Counted from the first letter of the stretch, positions 27,159 to 37,338 are shown. The stretch: 64,000 nt of DNA from an uncultured Limosilactobacillus sp. (GCF_934202705.1 NZ_CAKPYE010000006.1:58983-122982); one strand, 5' to 3'. Translations and numbers: made by a program. Notes: generated by a model not told the origin, from the sequence alone.

Positions 27159-29672
27159 TTAATGAATGTCCAAACTTTCTTGTTGCACTTCGTGATTCTG
27201 TTTAGCAGATGGATGGTCGTTACTTGGTTCATCCATTGTCATAATTTTATGGCACAGTATTACCGGAATGCCTTGTGTATCAGTATCAATAACAAACGTC
27301 CCATTTGACTTAGCAGTTCCCAAGTGATGATCATCAACCAAAACATCCTGAAATTCAGGCCGGCTCGTAATTACTTCTAAAGCACCATGGAAGTTAGCTG
27401 GATAAGCTAAAAAGTCCACAATTTCATGCGGATGTTTCTTTAGCTTATGGAGAACTAGAACACCACGTCGCGCCCGACTACCAACTTCTAATTCGTTTGC
27501 CCGCATTTCTTTGAAAGCACCTCGCTGAGTAATCATTGCCAGACAGTCATCATCGTGAGTCTGAACCAAGTTGACGAGTTCATCATCATCTTTCAGATTA
27601 ATTGCTCGTACTCCAGCAGTTCGCGTCCCTTGCGTGGGCACTTCGGCAACATCAAAACGGAGCCCATATCCCTGCTTGCTGATAGCAGTTAAGCTGGTGT
27701 TCTGATCTTTTGGCTCATAATACTCAGCGTTAATCATCCGGACGTCTGCTCCCTTTAGCTTCATAGCAACACTGGCCCGACTCTTATAACGTGATCCTGG
27801 CTTGAGGTCTTGAAGCGTCGTTTGTTTAACTTGCCCGTCACTGGTTGAAAAGATAATTGTTCCTGGAAGATCAAGCTTATCGAAAATTAGTACCTTGATA
27901 ATTTCTTCATTATCCGCTAGTCCAATGGATTGTGAAATATGTTCACCAGTTTCTTTCCACTTTGTATCCGCTAGTTCATGCACTGGACGGTAGATCACAT
28001 GGCCTTGATTAGTGAACATAAAGAGGTGATCAAGCGTTGATGCGTGTTGAATTAGCAAAGGATAATCATCTTCACGCAAGCCATTATCATTTAAATCTGA
28101 AGCTTTAAAACTCCGCAGACTTGTTCGTTTAATATAGCCTGCATGAGAAACTAGCACAATCACTTCTTCATCGGGGACTGTGACCTTCGTATCAACTGTT
28201 AACTTCTGGATATGTTTTTCAATTTGGGTTTTGCGACCTGAACCAAACTGTCTATCAATTTCCTTAAATTCTTTAACCAAAACTCGATTTAACTCGTTCC
28301 GATCATTTAATATCTTATGATATTCAGCAATTGAATCGTTCAAACGCTTTTGTTCATCCTGCAGATCCGTCACATCAGTATTCGTTAACCGATAAAGCTG
28401 TAAAGCAACAATTGCTTCAGCTTGTGGTTGAGTAAATTGATACTCGCGAATTAAGTTTTGTGTAGCATCCTTACGGTTTTTACTTGCTCGAATGGTTTTA
28501 ATGACTTGGTCAAGAATTGACAGTGCCTTGATTAGCCCCTCGACAATATGTAAACGAGTGGACGCCTTGTGAAGGTCAAACTGCGTTCGTCGGGTGATAA
28601 TTTCCTGTTGGAAAGCTAGGTAAGACTTTAAGTAATGCTTCAGCCCCACGCGCATCGGTCGCTGGTTATCAATTGCCACCATATTAAAGTTATAGTTGAT
28701 TTGTAAATCAGTGTTCTTCAGCAAATAATTTAATATACCATTGGCATCTGCGTTACGTTTCAACTCAATCGCAATTCTTAACCCGCTCCGGTCGGTTTCA
28801 TCACGTGCTTCAGAAATTCCCTCGACCTTTTTATTTAAGCGAAGATCGTTAATCCGTTTAACTAATTGCGCCTTATTAACTTCATAAGGAATTTCGGTCA
28901 CGATAATTTGTTGTCGGCCACCACGAAGGTCCTCGATGGCGGTTTTGGCTCGGAGAATCACTCTGCCGCGACCCGATTCATATGCTTTACGAATCCCATC
29001 AACCCCTTGGATGATTCCTCCTGTTGGAAAGTCAGGTCCTGGAACGTATTTCATTAATTCATCTAATGAAGCATCAGGATGCTTAAGTAAATAAATTAAC
29101 GCTTGAATTAATTCCCGTAAGTTGTGAGGTGGAATTTCGGTGGCATATCCGGCTGAGATTCCTGTAGAGCCATTCACAAAAAGGTTAGGAATTCGCGCTG
29201 GTAGGACGGTCGGCTCTTTTTCTGTATCATCAAAATTCAGCGTCATTTCGACAGTATCTTTTTCGATATCCTTTAACATTAAGCCAGCGATCTTACTTAA
29301 TCTGGCTTCGGTATACCGCATTGCAGCAGCCGGATCTCCATCCATCGACCCATTATTCCCGTGCATTTCAATTAATGGTTCACGCAGTTTCCAATCCTGA
29401 CTTAAGCGGACTAGCGCTTCATAGATTGAACTATCACCATGGGGGTGGAAGTTACCCATCACATTTCCGACCGATTTGGCAGACTTTCGGAATCCTTTAT
29501 CATAAGTATTGCCATCCTTGTTCATTGCGAAGAGGATTCGTCGTTGAACTGGCTTCAATCCATCACGGATATCAGGAAGCGCACGTTCTTGAATAATAGA
29601 TTTTGAATAACGGCCAAACCGTTCTCCCATCAACTGTTCCAGCGTTAGTTCTTCAATTTTATCGTCACTCAC
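27159..29672 (-). CDS. parC: DNA topoisomerase IV subunit A
   Basis: The breakage-reunion domain has the active-site Tyr in AAAMRYTEARLSK, and the quinolone-region motif HGDSSIYEALVRL is intact. The C-terminal pinwheel follows after about residue 500. It decatenates daughter chromosomes together with ParE, whose gene ends 20 bases upstream. Length 837 is slightly longer than usual at the C-terminal tail. Confidence 0.93.
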   Translation of the reverse strand: MSDDKIEELTLEQLMGERFGRYSKSIIQERALPDIRDGLKPVQRRILFAMNKDGNTYDKGFRKSAKSVGNVMGNFHPHGDSSIYEALVRLSQDWKLREPLIEMHGNNGSMDGDPAAAMRYTEARLSKIAGLMLKDIEKDTVEMTLNFDDTEKEPTVLPARIPNLFVNGSTGISAGYATEIPPHNLRELIQALIYLLKHPDASLDELMKYVPGPDFPTGGIIQGVDGIRKAYESGRGRVILRAKTAIEDLRGGRQQIIVTEIPYEVNKAQLVKRINDLRLNKKVEGISEARDETDRSGLRIAIELKRNADANGILNYLLKNTDLQINYNFNMVAIDNQRPMRVGLKHYLKSYLAFQQEIITRRTQFDLHKASTRLHIVEGLIKALSILDQVIKTIRASKNRKDATQNLIREYQFTQPQAEAIVALQLYRLTNTDVTDLQDEQKRLNDSIAEYHKILNDRNELNRVLVKEFKEIDRQFGSGRKTQIEKHIQKLTVDTKVTVPDEEVIVLVSHAGYIKRTSLRSFKASDLNDNGLREDDYPLLIQHASTLDHLFMFTNQGHVIYRPVHELADTKWKETGEHISQSIGLADNEEIIKVLIFDKLDLPGTIIFSTSDGQVKQTTLQDLKPGSRYKSRASVAMKLKGADVRMINAEYYEPKDQNTSLTAISKQGYGLRFDVAEVPTQGTRTAGVRAINLKDDDELVNLVQTHDDDCLAMITQRGAFKEMRANELEVGSRARRGVLVLHKLKKHPHEIVDFLAYPANFHGALEVITSRPEFQDVLVDDHHLGTAKSNGTFVIDTDTQGIPVILCHKIMTMDEPSNDHPSAKQNHEVQQESLDIH

Positions 29673-29692
29673 TTGGCACAGTCCTTTCTCAC

Positions 29693-31699
29693 TTATTGAT
29701 TATTCCAGGTTTTAACTTGTGGATCAGGAGCTACTTGTCCCTTGTGTTCAACTAATTCATCGGATACCTTATCATCGGTCATCGTGAATTGAACATTTTG
29801 TTCAATCCATTCCCGACGCGGTTCAACTTTGTTTCCCATCAAGGTAGTAACTCGTTTTTCTGCTAACTGAGCATCTTTGATTTGAACCCTAATCAGTGTT
29901 CGTGTTTCCGGATTCATTGTAGTTTCCCATAACTGATCAGCGTTCATTTCACCCAGTCCTTTAAACCGTTGCAACGAAGCTGTCTTCCCCATTTTTTGCG
30001 TTAACTTGGTTAATTCCTCATTCGTCCATGCATAAGTAATTTTCGTTTTTGCCCCACGTCCTTGTTGCAAACGGTATAACGGTGGTAAAGCAATATAAAC
30101 TTTCCCCGCCTCAATCATTGGACGCATATATTTGTAGAAGAAGGTCAGTAGTAAGATCTGAATATGAGCTCCGTCATCATCCGCATCTGTCATAATGATA
30201 ATTTTATCGTAATTTGAGTCCGCTACGTTGAATTCGGAACCAACCCCAGCACCAACAGTATAGATAATGGTGTTTAATTCTTCATTTTTTAAGACATCAT
30301 CAAGCTTTGCTTTTTCAGTGTTGAGAACTTTTCCCCGTAGTGGCAGAATCGCTTGAAATTTACGATCCCGTCCCTGCTTAGCCGATCCCCCAGCTGAATC
30401 ACCTTCGACCAAGAACAGCTCATTTTTTTGCGCATTTTTAGACTGGGCCGGAGTTAATTTACCGGATAGGTTACGTTCTTTCCGACTTCGCTTTTTGCCA
30501 TTCCTAGATAGATCCCGTGCTTTTCTTGCGGCCTCACGCGCCTGTCGAGCCTTTACTGCTTTACGAATTAGCATCTGAGCAAAATCACTATTCTCTAATA
30601 GAGTGTAATTTAGTTGGTCACTCACAATGTTATCGACAATTTTACGTGCTTCCGGAGTCCCAAGTTTATCCTTGGTTTGGCCCTCAAATTGAAGAATTCG
30701 TTCTGGTATCCGAACCGAGACAACTGCAGTTAGCCCTTCACGAACGTCGCTACCTTCTAAGTTTTTATCCCGTTCTTTAAGGATGCCAACCTTCCGAGCA
30801 TAATCGTTAAAACTTTTAGTCCACGCACTACGGAACCCTGCTTCATGTGTCCCGCCATCAGGCGTTCGAACATTATTAACGAACGACAAGACATTTTCCG
30901 AGTAGCCATCATTATATTGAGCAGCCACATCTACTTCTACACCATCCTGTTTGCCTGTAAACGACAAAATATTCCCAAGCGTGTCCTTATCTTCATTCAG
31001 ATACTCAACAAAATCGCGAATGCCATTTTCATACTGGAACGTTTGACTTTGCTCTTGACCAGAACGCTCATCGGTTAAAGTAATCTTGAGATTCTTTAAT
31101 AAAAAGGCCGATTCTCGTAGCCGTCTTGCTAAAGTGTTGTAATCATAAACAGTCGTCGAAAAGATTGCTGGATCAGGCTTAAAAGCAACCGTTGTCCCAT
31201 TTGACGCATTAGTTTTGCTCAACCTTTTAAGAGTGCCAACCGGCTGCCCACCATCCTTAAATTTTTCCTGATAGCGGATATGATCCCTGACAATTGTCAA
31301 AGTTAGATTTGTGGATAAGGCATTTACCACCGAAGCACCAACCCCATGCAAACCACCTGAAGTTTTATAGCCATCAGCCTGGCCGAATTTCCCGCCGGCA
31401 TGGAGAACCGTCATAATAACTTCTGGAGTTGGTTTCCCACTAGCGTGCATCCCCACTGGCATTCCACGACCATGGTCTTGAACTGTGATAGAATTGTCAG
31501 CACCGATTGTGACGTTAATTTCATTCCCGTATCCTGATAGGGCTTCATCTACTGAGTTGTCCACAATTTCGTATACAAGATGATGGAGTCCGTAGGTGTC
31601 AGTTGACCCAATATACATACCAGGTCGTTTACGAACTGCTTCCAATCCCTTTAGAATTTTAATCGAGGATGAATCATATTGATATTCTTTTTTTGCCAC
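29693..31699 (-). CDS. parE: DNA topoisomerase IV subunit B
   Basis: GTG start behind GAGGAGG. GHKL ATPase motifs EIVDNSVDEAL, DHGRGMPVG and the GGLHGVGASVVNALS loop; TOPRIM motifs FLVEGDSAGGSAKQGRDR and IIIMTDADDDGAHI. It supplies ATP-driven strand passage. The last strands, RVTTLMGNKVEPRREWI, are typical. Confidence 0.93.
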   Translation of the reverse strand: MAKKEYQYDSSSIKILKGLEAVRKRPGMYIGSTDTYGLHHLVYEIVDNSVDEALSGYGNEINVTIGADNSITVQDHGRGMPVGMHASGKPTPEVIMTVLHAGGKFGQADGYKTSGGLHGVGASVVNALSTNLTLTIVRDHIRYQEKFKDGGQPVGTLKRLSKTNASNGTTVAFKPDPAIFSTTVYDYNTLARRLRESAFLLKNLKITLTDERSGQEQSQTFQYENGIRDFVEYLNEDKDTLGNILSFTGKQDGVEVDVAAQYNDGYSENVLSFVNNVRTPDGGTHEAGFRSAWTKSFNDYARKVGILKERDKNLEGSDVREGLTAVVSVRIPERILQFEGQTKDKLGTPEARKIVDNIVSDQLNYTLLENSDFAQMLIRKAVKARQAREAARKARDLSRNGKKRSRKERNLSGKLTPAQSKNAQKNELFLVEGDSAGGSAKQGRDRKFQAILPLRGKVLNTEKAKLDDVLKNEELNTIIYTVGAGVGSEFNVADSNYDKIIIMTDADDDGAHIQILLLTFFYKYMRPMIEAGKVYIALPPLYRLQQGRGAKTKITYAWTNEELTKLTQKMGKTASLQRFKGLGEMNADQLWETTMNPETRTLIRVQIKDAQLAEKRVTTLMGNKVEPRREWIEQNVQFTMTDDKVSDELVEHKGQVAPDPQVKTWNNQ

Positions 31700-31802
31700 T
31701 GATGGGGCCTCCTCACTTTTATGAATGTAACATTAACTAGTCTACTCGAATTAATACATCGGTGCAAACGGTATTTTTCAGTAGCTATTGATTGACAAAC
31801 CA

Positions 31803-31811
31803 TGCTATGAT
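31803..31811 (+). promoter_or_regulatory. Extended -10 promoter of plsY
   Basis: TGCTATGAT is an extended -10. Only weak -35 candidates exist upstream. Confidence 0.5.
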
Positions 31812-31841
31812 AACAACGTTAATGTATTAAGGAGTTTTACA

Positions 31842-32459
31842 ATGACTATCATTATAATGATTATCGTCGCCTACCTACTCGGTTCAATTCCGTCCGGGTT
31901 ATGGATTGGTAAGTATTTTTATCATCAGGACATTCGCCAAGAAGGTAGCGGTAATATTGGCACTACTAACACGTTTCGAGTATTGGGACCACGTGCGGGA
32001 GTAGTAGTTTTACTGATGGATGTTTTAAAGGGGACGCTAGCAGCCAGTCAGCCTTACTTCTTCCATTCTTCCGTTAACCCACTTTTGATTGGGTTAGTTG
32101 CATCGATCGGACATACATGTTCCATTTTTGATAACTTTCATGGTGGTAAAGCAGTTGCTACAAGTGCCGGAATTTTATTGGCCTACAATCCCCTTCTATT
32201 TTCGATTGCGGCAATCCTTTTTATTAGCGTTATTCTCCTCACCAGTATGGTAAGTTGCGCTAGTATTATCACCGTAACAACGGTTTTTTTGATTGCCTTA
32301 ACCATTCATGATCACATTTTATCAATCATTTCAGGAATTATCACCATTTTAATTATCTGGCGCCATAAAAGTAATATTCATAGAATTATTCATGGCAATG
32401 AGTCCATGGTCTCATTTGGCCTGGGAAATTATTTGCGAAATCATCATCAATCAAAATAA
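31842..32459 (+). CDS. plsY: Glycerol-3-phosphate acyltransferase PlsY
   Basis: ATG 31842 lies behind AAGGAG. The three PlsY motifs are seen: GSIPSGLWIGK, EGSGNIGTTNTFRVLG, and HGGKAVATSAGILL. It transfers the acyl group from acyl phosphate to glycerol-3-phosphate in the membrane, the first step of phospholipid synthesis. It is transcribed divergently from parE. Confidence 0.92.
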   Translation: MTIIIMIIVAYLLGSIPSGLWIGKYFYHQDIRQEGSGNIGTTNTFRVLGPRAGVVVLLMDVLKGTLAASQPYFFHSSVNPLLIGLVASIGHTCSIFDNFHGGKAVATSAGILLAYNPLLFSIAAILFISVILLTSMVSCASIITVTTVFLIALTIHDHILSIISGIITILIIWRHKSNIHRIIHGNESMVSFGLGNYLRNHHQSK

Positions 32460-32462
32460 ATT

Positions 32463-32490
32463 AGACCGCCCATTTAATGGCGGTCTTTTT
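32463..32490. terminator. Bidirectional terminator between plsY and the epimerase
   Basis: AGACCGCC / GGCGGTCT with T5 on the plus strand and A-rich sequence on the other side. Confidence 0.85.
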
Positions 32491-32493
32491 GTA

Positions 32494-33372
32494 CTAAAAT
32501 GGCTGAATTGCAAAACGATATTGCTGATATTTGCCTGGCTCAAGTCGATCCATCAATTGCTTGTGGGTTAATTGACCATCACTATTGATACCGTCAGCAA
32601 TTCCCCACCATGGTTCAATGCAAAGTAGGTTGGCCTTAGCTGGGAATGGTGACCAGACCCCAATCAGTTTATTATTATTGGTGATTACATGAACCCCATG
32701 CTGCCTGGCTGGATCACTAACGGTGATCGTTGCTGGTTTACCAGCTGTTTGAAGAATTAAAGCATCTTCACTAAATAAGTCATGATGTAACTGAAGAGGC
32801 TTTTGGAAATCTAGTGTCGCTGGATGTTCTAAATCATTCAAAGGTCCCGGAGCTACTAGTTTAATTTGCGGATACTTTTTAGCTGGATCAACCGTTACCA
32901 CCATTTCTTCAAAGCGGTGATTATTAGTTAGCGGAACGTTGAATCCCGGATGGGCACCTAAGGCATAGATCAAAATTTGATCAGTACTTGGATTCGTCAC
33001 TTTATAGGTTACTGACAATTGACCAGCAACAATTTGATAAGTAACTGCTAGTCGAAAAGTAAATGGATATGCCTGACGAGTCCGTTCATTATCCGTCAAT
33101 TGAAATGTGGCTTGAGTTAAATCATGGCTAATAACTGCGAACTTTTCATCACGAGCAAACCCGTGCTGCGTTTGGTGGTAAATAGCCCCTTGATATTCAT
33201 ATTGATCATTTTTTAAGCGACCAACAAACGGGAATAGAATGGGTGCCTGACGTTTCCATGACTTTGGATCTCCCTGCCATAAATATTCTAAGCCATCATA
33301 TTGTAGACTATGCAGTTGGGCACCGATTGGATCAATTTGAACCTTGAGTTTTGAATCTTTAATCGTAATCAT
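32494..33372 (-). CDS. Aldose 1-epimerase family protein
   Basis: GalM-like fold: NHRFEEM, ALGAHPGFNVPL with the conserved His, and CIEPWWGIADGIN near the end with the acid residue. The family interconverts sugar anomers or acts on sugar phosphates (LacX/YeaD-like). It overlaps xerC by ATGA. Confidence 0.82.
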   Translation of the reverse strand: MITIKDSKLKVQIDPIGAQLHSLQYDGLEYLWQGDPKSWKRQAPILFPFVGRLKNDQYEYQGAIYHQTQHGFARDEKFAVISHDLTQATFQLTDNERTRQAYPFTFRLAVTYQIVAGQLSVTYKVTNPSTDQILIYALGAHPGFNVPLTNNHRFEEMVVTVDPAKKYPQIKLVAPGPLNDLEHPATLDFQKPLQLHHDLFSEDALILQTAGKPATITVSDPARQHGVHVITNNNKLIGVWSPFPAKANLLCIEPWWGIADGINSDGQLTHKQLMDRLEPGKYQQYRFAIQPF

Positions 33373-34577
33373 TTTTGATCTTCCTTTGTTAATTTTGCAC
33401 GGGGAAATAGCTTCATATAGGTTTTTTGCAGGTTTTCTCTAGTAACATGCGTATAAATTTGCGTTGTGGAGAGACTTGAATGACCTAATAGTTCCTGAAC
33501 CGAGCGAATATCAGCACCATTATTTAACATTGCAGTAGCAAAACTATGACGAAGCATGTGCGGATGAATGTGAATATTCAAAGAACTTTTTTTCACCACT
33601 TGGTTTAAAACGTACTCAATTCCCTCACTGGTAATTGGTTTACCATAATGATTAACAAAAACTCGTTCATGTTTTTCATGATACTGGCTCATTAATGGTC
33701 CACGACATTTTTCTAAATACTTCTGTAAAGCATCTCTAGCATAATTTCCAAACGGAACATAACGTTCTTTATCACCTTTCCCATAGACGAGGATCATTTG
33801 AACACTCCAGTCAATCTGCGAAAGCTGCAAATTTGCACATTCACTCACCCGCATTCCGGTCGCATAGAGTAGTTCGATGATAGCACGATTACGAAAATCA
33901 AGCGGTTTGCCATTCCCACTGGCGGCTTTAAATAACGCATTCATTTCTGGCTCGTAGAAATAACGGGGTAAAGTTCGTGAATGATGTTTCATTCGGATTT
34001 CTTCAAACGGGTTACTCGAGACCAGTCCATTAGTTAACAAAAAGTTATAGAAAGTTCGTAAACTCGCCAATTCACGATTAATAGTCGTCCACTGTCTTTG
34101 AAGATCATTTAGGTGCGTTAAATATGCTTGAATATCTTGATTACTGATTTTTAACCAAGCTTGCCAATGTCCTTTAGTAATTAAAAATTTACGAAACATT
34201 CGTAAATCATTTTCATAACCATGAACCGTTGTTTCTGCTAACTGACGTTCACTTATTAAATAAATAGCAAAAACATTTGCCAAATCAAACGGATTTTTTA
34301 CGACAACTTGGCAGTCCTGAAGTAAACTGCCCAATTGATCTAAGTCCATCATTTTTTGACCTATTTTTGGTTCCCCGCTAACCGATTGCTGCTGATTCAA
34401 TACACTTAAGTAGGCTGCAAAATCATTGGCTGTGACATTGGGCCAACCAGGGAAACCACCAGCAGATGCGAGGAACTTTTCAAACTGCTCACCACATTGT
34501 AATAGTTCATCAAAGGGACTCAATGATGAAGTAAGCTGGTATTGCTGATTTAATTTGGCTTTTAAATTAAGGTCCAT
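33369..34577 (-). CDS. xerC: Tyrosine recombinase XerC with an N-terminal extension
   Basis: The C-terminal 300 residues are a normal XerC/XerD-type recombinase: Arg in TGMRVSECANLQL, HxLRHSFAT, GHSSLSTTQIYTHV with the catalytic Tyr. It lies next to topA as in other lactobacilli, so it is the chromosomal dimer-resolution enzyme, not the phage integrase. It is about 100 residues longer than usual. The extension (residues 25-65) carries EQFEKFLASAGGFPGWPNV then AAYLSVLNQQQ, which aligns with its own core-binding domain FRKFLITKGHWQAWLKI then QAYLTHLNDLQ. This looks like a partial duplication of the core-binding domain. ATG 34577 is preferred to TTG 34580. Confidence 0.85.
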   Translation of the reverse strand: MDLNLKAKLNQQYQLTSSLSPFDELLQCGEQFEKFLASAGGFPGWPNVTANDFAAYLSVLNQQQSVSGEPKIGQKMMDLDQLGSLLQDCQVVVKNPFDLANVFAIYLISERQLAETTVHGYENDLRMFRKFLITKGHWQAWLKISNQDIQAYLTHLNDLQRQWTTINRELASLRTFYNFLLTNGLVSSNPFEEIRMKHHSRTLPRYFYEPEMNALFKAASGNGKPLDFRNRAIIELLYATGMRVSECANLQLSQIDWSVQMILVYGKGDKERYVPFGNYARDALQKYLEKCRGPLMSQYHEKHERVFVNHYGKPITSEGIEYVLNQVVKKSSLNIHIHPHMLRHSFATAMLNNGADIRSVQELLGHSSLSTTQIYTHVTRENLQKTYMKLFPRAKLTKEDQK

Positions 34578-34595
34578 CAACTTCCCGCCTTCTGA

Positions 34596-36725
34596 TTATT
34601 TTTGCACTTCTTCTTGATAATCACCGTTTGGACAAATTACTTGCTTGCCACCCTTAACCTTCTTTTCCACTAAGAAATGGCCATCCTTTGGACAGTTTCG
34701 ACCAACTGGCTTATCCCATGAAACAAAGTCACATTCTGGATAACGTGAGCAACCATAAAAGACCCGATTACGCTTTGATTTCCGTTCAACGACCGTTCCT
34801 TGACCACATTTCGGACACTGAATCCCGGTATCCTTGACAATTGCTTTGGTGTTTCGACATTCAGGGAACCGCGAGCAGGCAATAAATTTACCATAATGTC
34901 CCATTCTAATCACCATTGGCGCTCCACAAACATCACAGTTAGTGTCGGCTAACTCATCCTTCATCTCAATCTTTTGAACCTTTTCTTCAGCTGTTGCCAC
35001 TTCTTTTGCAAATGGTCGGTAAAAATCGTCTACAACTTTTACCCACCTCTTCTTGCCTTCTTCGATCTTATCCAGATCGCCTTCAACATCGGCCGTAAAC
35101 TGAACATTCACGATTTCTGGGAAGTTCTTTTCGATCAAGTCGTTGACAATTTCACCAAGTTCAGTCGGTTCAAAGTGTCGAGAAACTAATCTGACATAAT
35201 AACGGCGTTGAATAGTATCAAGTGTTGGTGCATATGTTGATGGTCGGCCAACACCATTTTCTTCTAGTGTCTTAACCAGTGCCGCTTCAGTAAATCTTGC
35301 CGGTGGTTGAGTAAAGTGTTGAGCGGGATCATCGTTAACCATTTTAACTTGATCACCCACTTCAAGATTTGGTAGGAGATTATCTTTTTCGGTTCCACGT
35401 TTATAGACTTTTGTGAACCCTTTGAACTTCACTTTAGAACCATTCGCTCGGAAGTTAACATTATTCTGAGTGATGGTAACCGTCATCGTATCGATCACTT
35501 CTGCAGTCATCTGGCTAGCAACGAACCGACACCAAATTAAATTATAAAGTTTATATTGGTCCGGGGTGAGATACTTTTTCATTTTAGCAGGTGTCCGATA
35601 GACCGATGTTGGTCGAATGGCTTCGTGAGCATCCTGAGCTCCTTCGGGAAGTTTACCTTTAATGGGCTTTGTTGCAGCATACTCAGCCCCATATTCTTCA
35701 TGAATAAACTGCGATGCTTCATGTTTAGCGATGCCGGCAATCCGAGTGGAGTCTGTCCGCATATACGTAATTAACCCAACAGCGGCCCCTTCACCAATGT
35801 TAATTCCCTCATATAATTGTTGAGCTGCCATCATTGTTTTTCGTGTTCGGAATTTTAAACGGCGGTTGGCATCTTGTTGCATCGTTGACGTGGTAAATGG
35901 CGGTTGTGGCTGGCGTCGTCGCTCTTTTCGATCGACATTATCAATGTTAAATGTCTTTTGACGATCTAATTTTCTAAGTACTGCTTGGACAGCTTGGTTG
36001 TTCGCAAGCGCCATTTTCTTACCATTTTCACCATAGAAGGATGCTTGAAAATGTTCCTTACCTTTAGCAAATTCAGCATCAATCGTCCAGTACTCTTCTG
36101 GTTTAAAATTACGAATTTCCTTTTCTCTTTGAATAATCAGATTCAACGCTACCGATTGCACCCGACCAGCACTTAACCCTTTTTTCACCTTTTTCCACAA
36201 AATCGGGCTAATTGAATAACCAACTAACCGATCTAAGACTCGCCGTGCCTGTTGGGCGTCGACTAAGTCCATATTAATAGAGCGAGGCTCTTTAAATGCT
36301 TCTTTAACAGCATCCTTGGTGATTTCATTAAATGTAACCCGATTTTTGGCTGTATCGTCCATTTTTAATAAATTAGAAACGTGCCAAGCAATCGCCTCAC
36401 CTTCACGGTCTGGGTCAGATGCCAGATAAACCGCCTTAGCATTTTTGGCATCCCGACGTAATTCTTTAATAACGTCCCCTTTACCACGAATGGAAATGTA
36501 ATCAGGTTGATAGTTATTATCGATTTCCACGCCCATCCGACTCTTTGGCAGATCCCGAACATGGCCGAGACTAGCAACGACCTTGTATGTCCGACCGAGA
36601 TACTTACCGATGGTTTTCGCTTTTGATGGTGATTCAACAATCACTAATTTCTTTTTATTGCGAGTTGTTGTGCGCTTTCGACGCTTAGTAGTTGTTTTTT
36701 TAGTTTGTGTTGTTTTAGTTGCCAA
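34596..36725 (-). CDS. topA: DNA topoisomerase I
   Basis: TTG 36725 is chosen because AGGAG lies nine bases before it; the ATG at 36767 has no ribosome site and would add 14 odd residues. TOPRIM motif VIVESPSKAKTIGKYLG, ASDPDREGEAIAWH, and the active-site Tyr in GLITYMRTDSTR are intact. The N-terminus has a Lys/Arg/Thr-rich tail before the TOPRIM domain. The C-terminus has two clear C4 zinc ribbons (CDVCG..CSRFPEC, CPKCG..CSRYPEC) and a third that has lost cysteines. It relaxes negative supercoils. Confidence 0.93.
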   Translation of the reverse strand: MATKTTQTKKTTTKRRKRTTTRNKKKLVIVESPSKAKTIGKYLGRTYKVVASLGHVRDLPKSRMGVEIDNNYQPDYISIRGKGDVIKELRRDAKNAKAVYLASDPDREGEAIAWHVSNLLKMDDTAKNRVTFNEITKDAVKEAFKEPRSINMDLVDAQQARRVLDRLVGYSISPILWKKVKKGLSAGRVQSVALNLIIQREKEIRNFKPEEYWTIDAEFAKGKEHFQASFYGENGKKMALANNQAVQAVLRKLDRQKTFNIDNVDRKERRRQPQPPFTTSTMQQDANRRLKFRTRKTMMAAQQLYEGINIGEGAAVGLITYMRTDSTRIAGIAKHEASQFIHEEYGAEYAATKPIKGKLPEGAQDAHEAIRPTSVYRTPAKMKKYLTPDQYKLYNLIWCRFVASQMTAEVIDTMTVTITQNNVNFRANGSKVKFKGFTKVYKRGTEKDNLLPNLEVGDQVKMVNDDPAQHFTQPPARFTEAALVKTLEENGVGRPSTYAPTLDTIQRRYYVRLVSRHFEPTELGEIVNDLIEKNFPEIVNVQFTADVEGDLDKIEEGKKRWVKVVDDFYRPFAKEVATAEEKVQKIEMKDELADTNCDVCGAPMVIRMGHYGKFIACSRFPECRNTKAIVKDTGIQCPKCGQGTVVERKSKRNRVFYGCSRYPECDFVSWDKPVGRNCPKDGHFLVEKKVKGGKQVICPNGDYQEEVQK

Positions 36726-36831
36726 AATGGTGGCTCCTATCTTTGATATTTTTAATTCAACATTCATTATTAAGGCATAAGCACCTCAGTGTCAAATTAA
36801 AAATTATTAAATGAAGGAAAATGATACTATG

Positions 36832-37101
36832 TCATAACTTATAGAAGCGATTTCCTAATTCTTCTAAAATATCTTGCGCCTGTAAAATCGGTCGAGCACC
36901 ACTAACAATTAACTCATTACAGCCTAATGATTGATCACTAGTAATTGGTCCTGGTACTGCTAGTACATTGCGATTTTCTTTTAAAGCTAAATTAGCCGTG
37001 ATTAAACTACCGCTTCTTTTGCGAGCTTCAACAATTAAACAAGCATCCGCCAATCCAGCAATAATGCGGTTTCGCTCGACAAAGTCCACCGTGATATTGT
37101 T
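36832..37101 (-). pseudogene. dprA: dprA 3' fragment, cut by the prophage
   Basis: About 90 codons match the end of the DprA Rossmann fold: FVERNRIIAGL, EARKRSGSLITANLAL, LAVPGPI and QSLGCNELIVSGARPIL. In the reading direction, the frame opens only at codon after TAA (37102-37104), so about 190 N-terminal residues are absent. Immediately beyond lies the phage late operon. The order dprA-topA-xerC is the normal chromosomal one, so this is a disrupted native gene. DprA loads RecA on incoming single-stranded DNA during transformation. The missing 5' part should lie at the far end of the prophage. Confidence 0.85.
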
Positions 37102-37110
37102 TTAATATCA
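37060..37110. other. Approximate prophage attachment junction in dprA
   Basis: The dprA homology stops around 37101 and phage sequence begins before the terminator at 37292. A tyrosine or serine integrase normally uses a short shared core inside conserved sequence; the conserved F-ERNRIIAGL codons (37050-37095) are the likely place. The core cannot be defined without the other end. Confidence 0.4.
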
Positions 37111-37291
37111 TTTGATACTAAAACCGTTGTATATAATAGGTAGAATAATATTTAGATTCGTTTTTAAAGTAAACTACAATTAAAAACTGTTAATAATATT
37201 CCCCTTTTTTACCCCTTAAAATCAAAATCGACACCCTTAGTAGAGTGCCGTGAAATGATTGTTACGCTTATTTCAATTAGTATTATACAAC

Positions 37292-37338
37292 AAAAAAAGC
37301 CCTAGTGGCTATTGCATAATTTGCAACGACCACTAGGG
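37292..37338 (-). terminator. Terminator of the phage late operon
   Basis: On the minus strand CCCTAGTGG / CCACTAGGG with an inner GTTGCA/TGCAAT stem, followed by C and T7. It is the last phage element before dprA. Confidence 0.9.

Noticed and set aside
33369..34577. XerC as the prophage integrase
   Set aside because: It lies outside the prophage, beside topA and in operon with a chromosomal epimerase, the normal place of chromosomal XerC.
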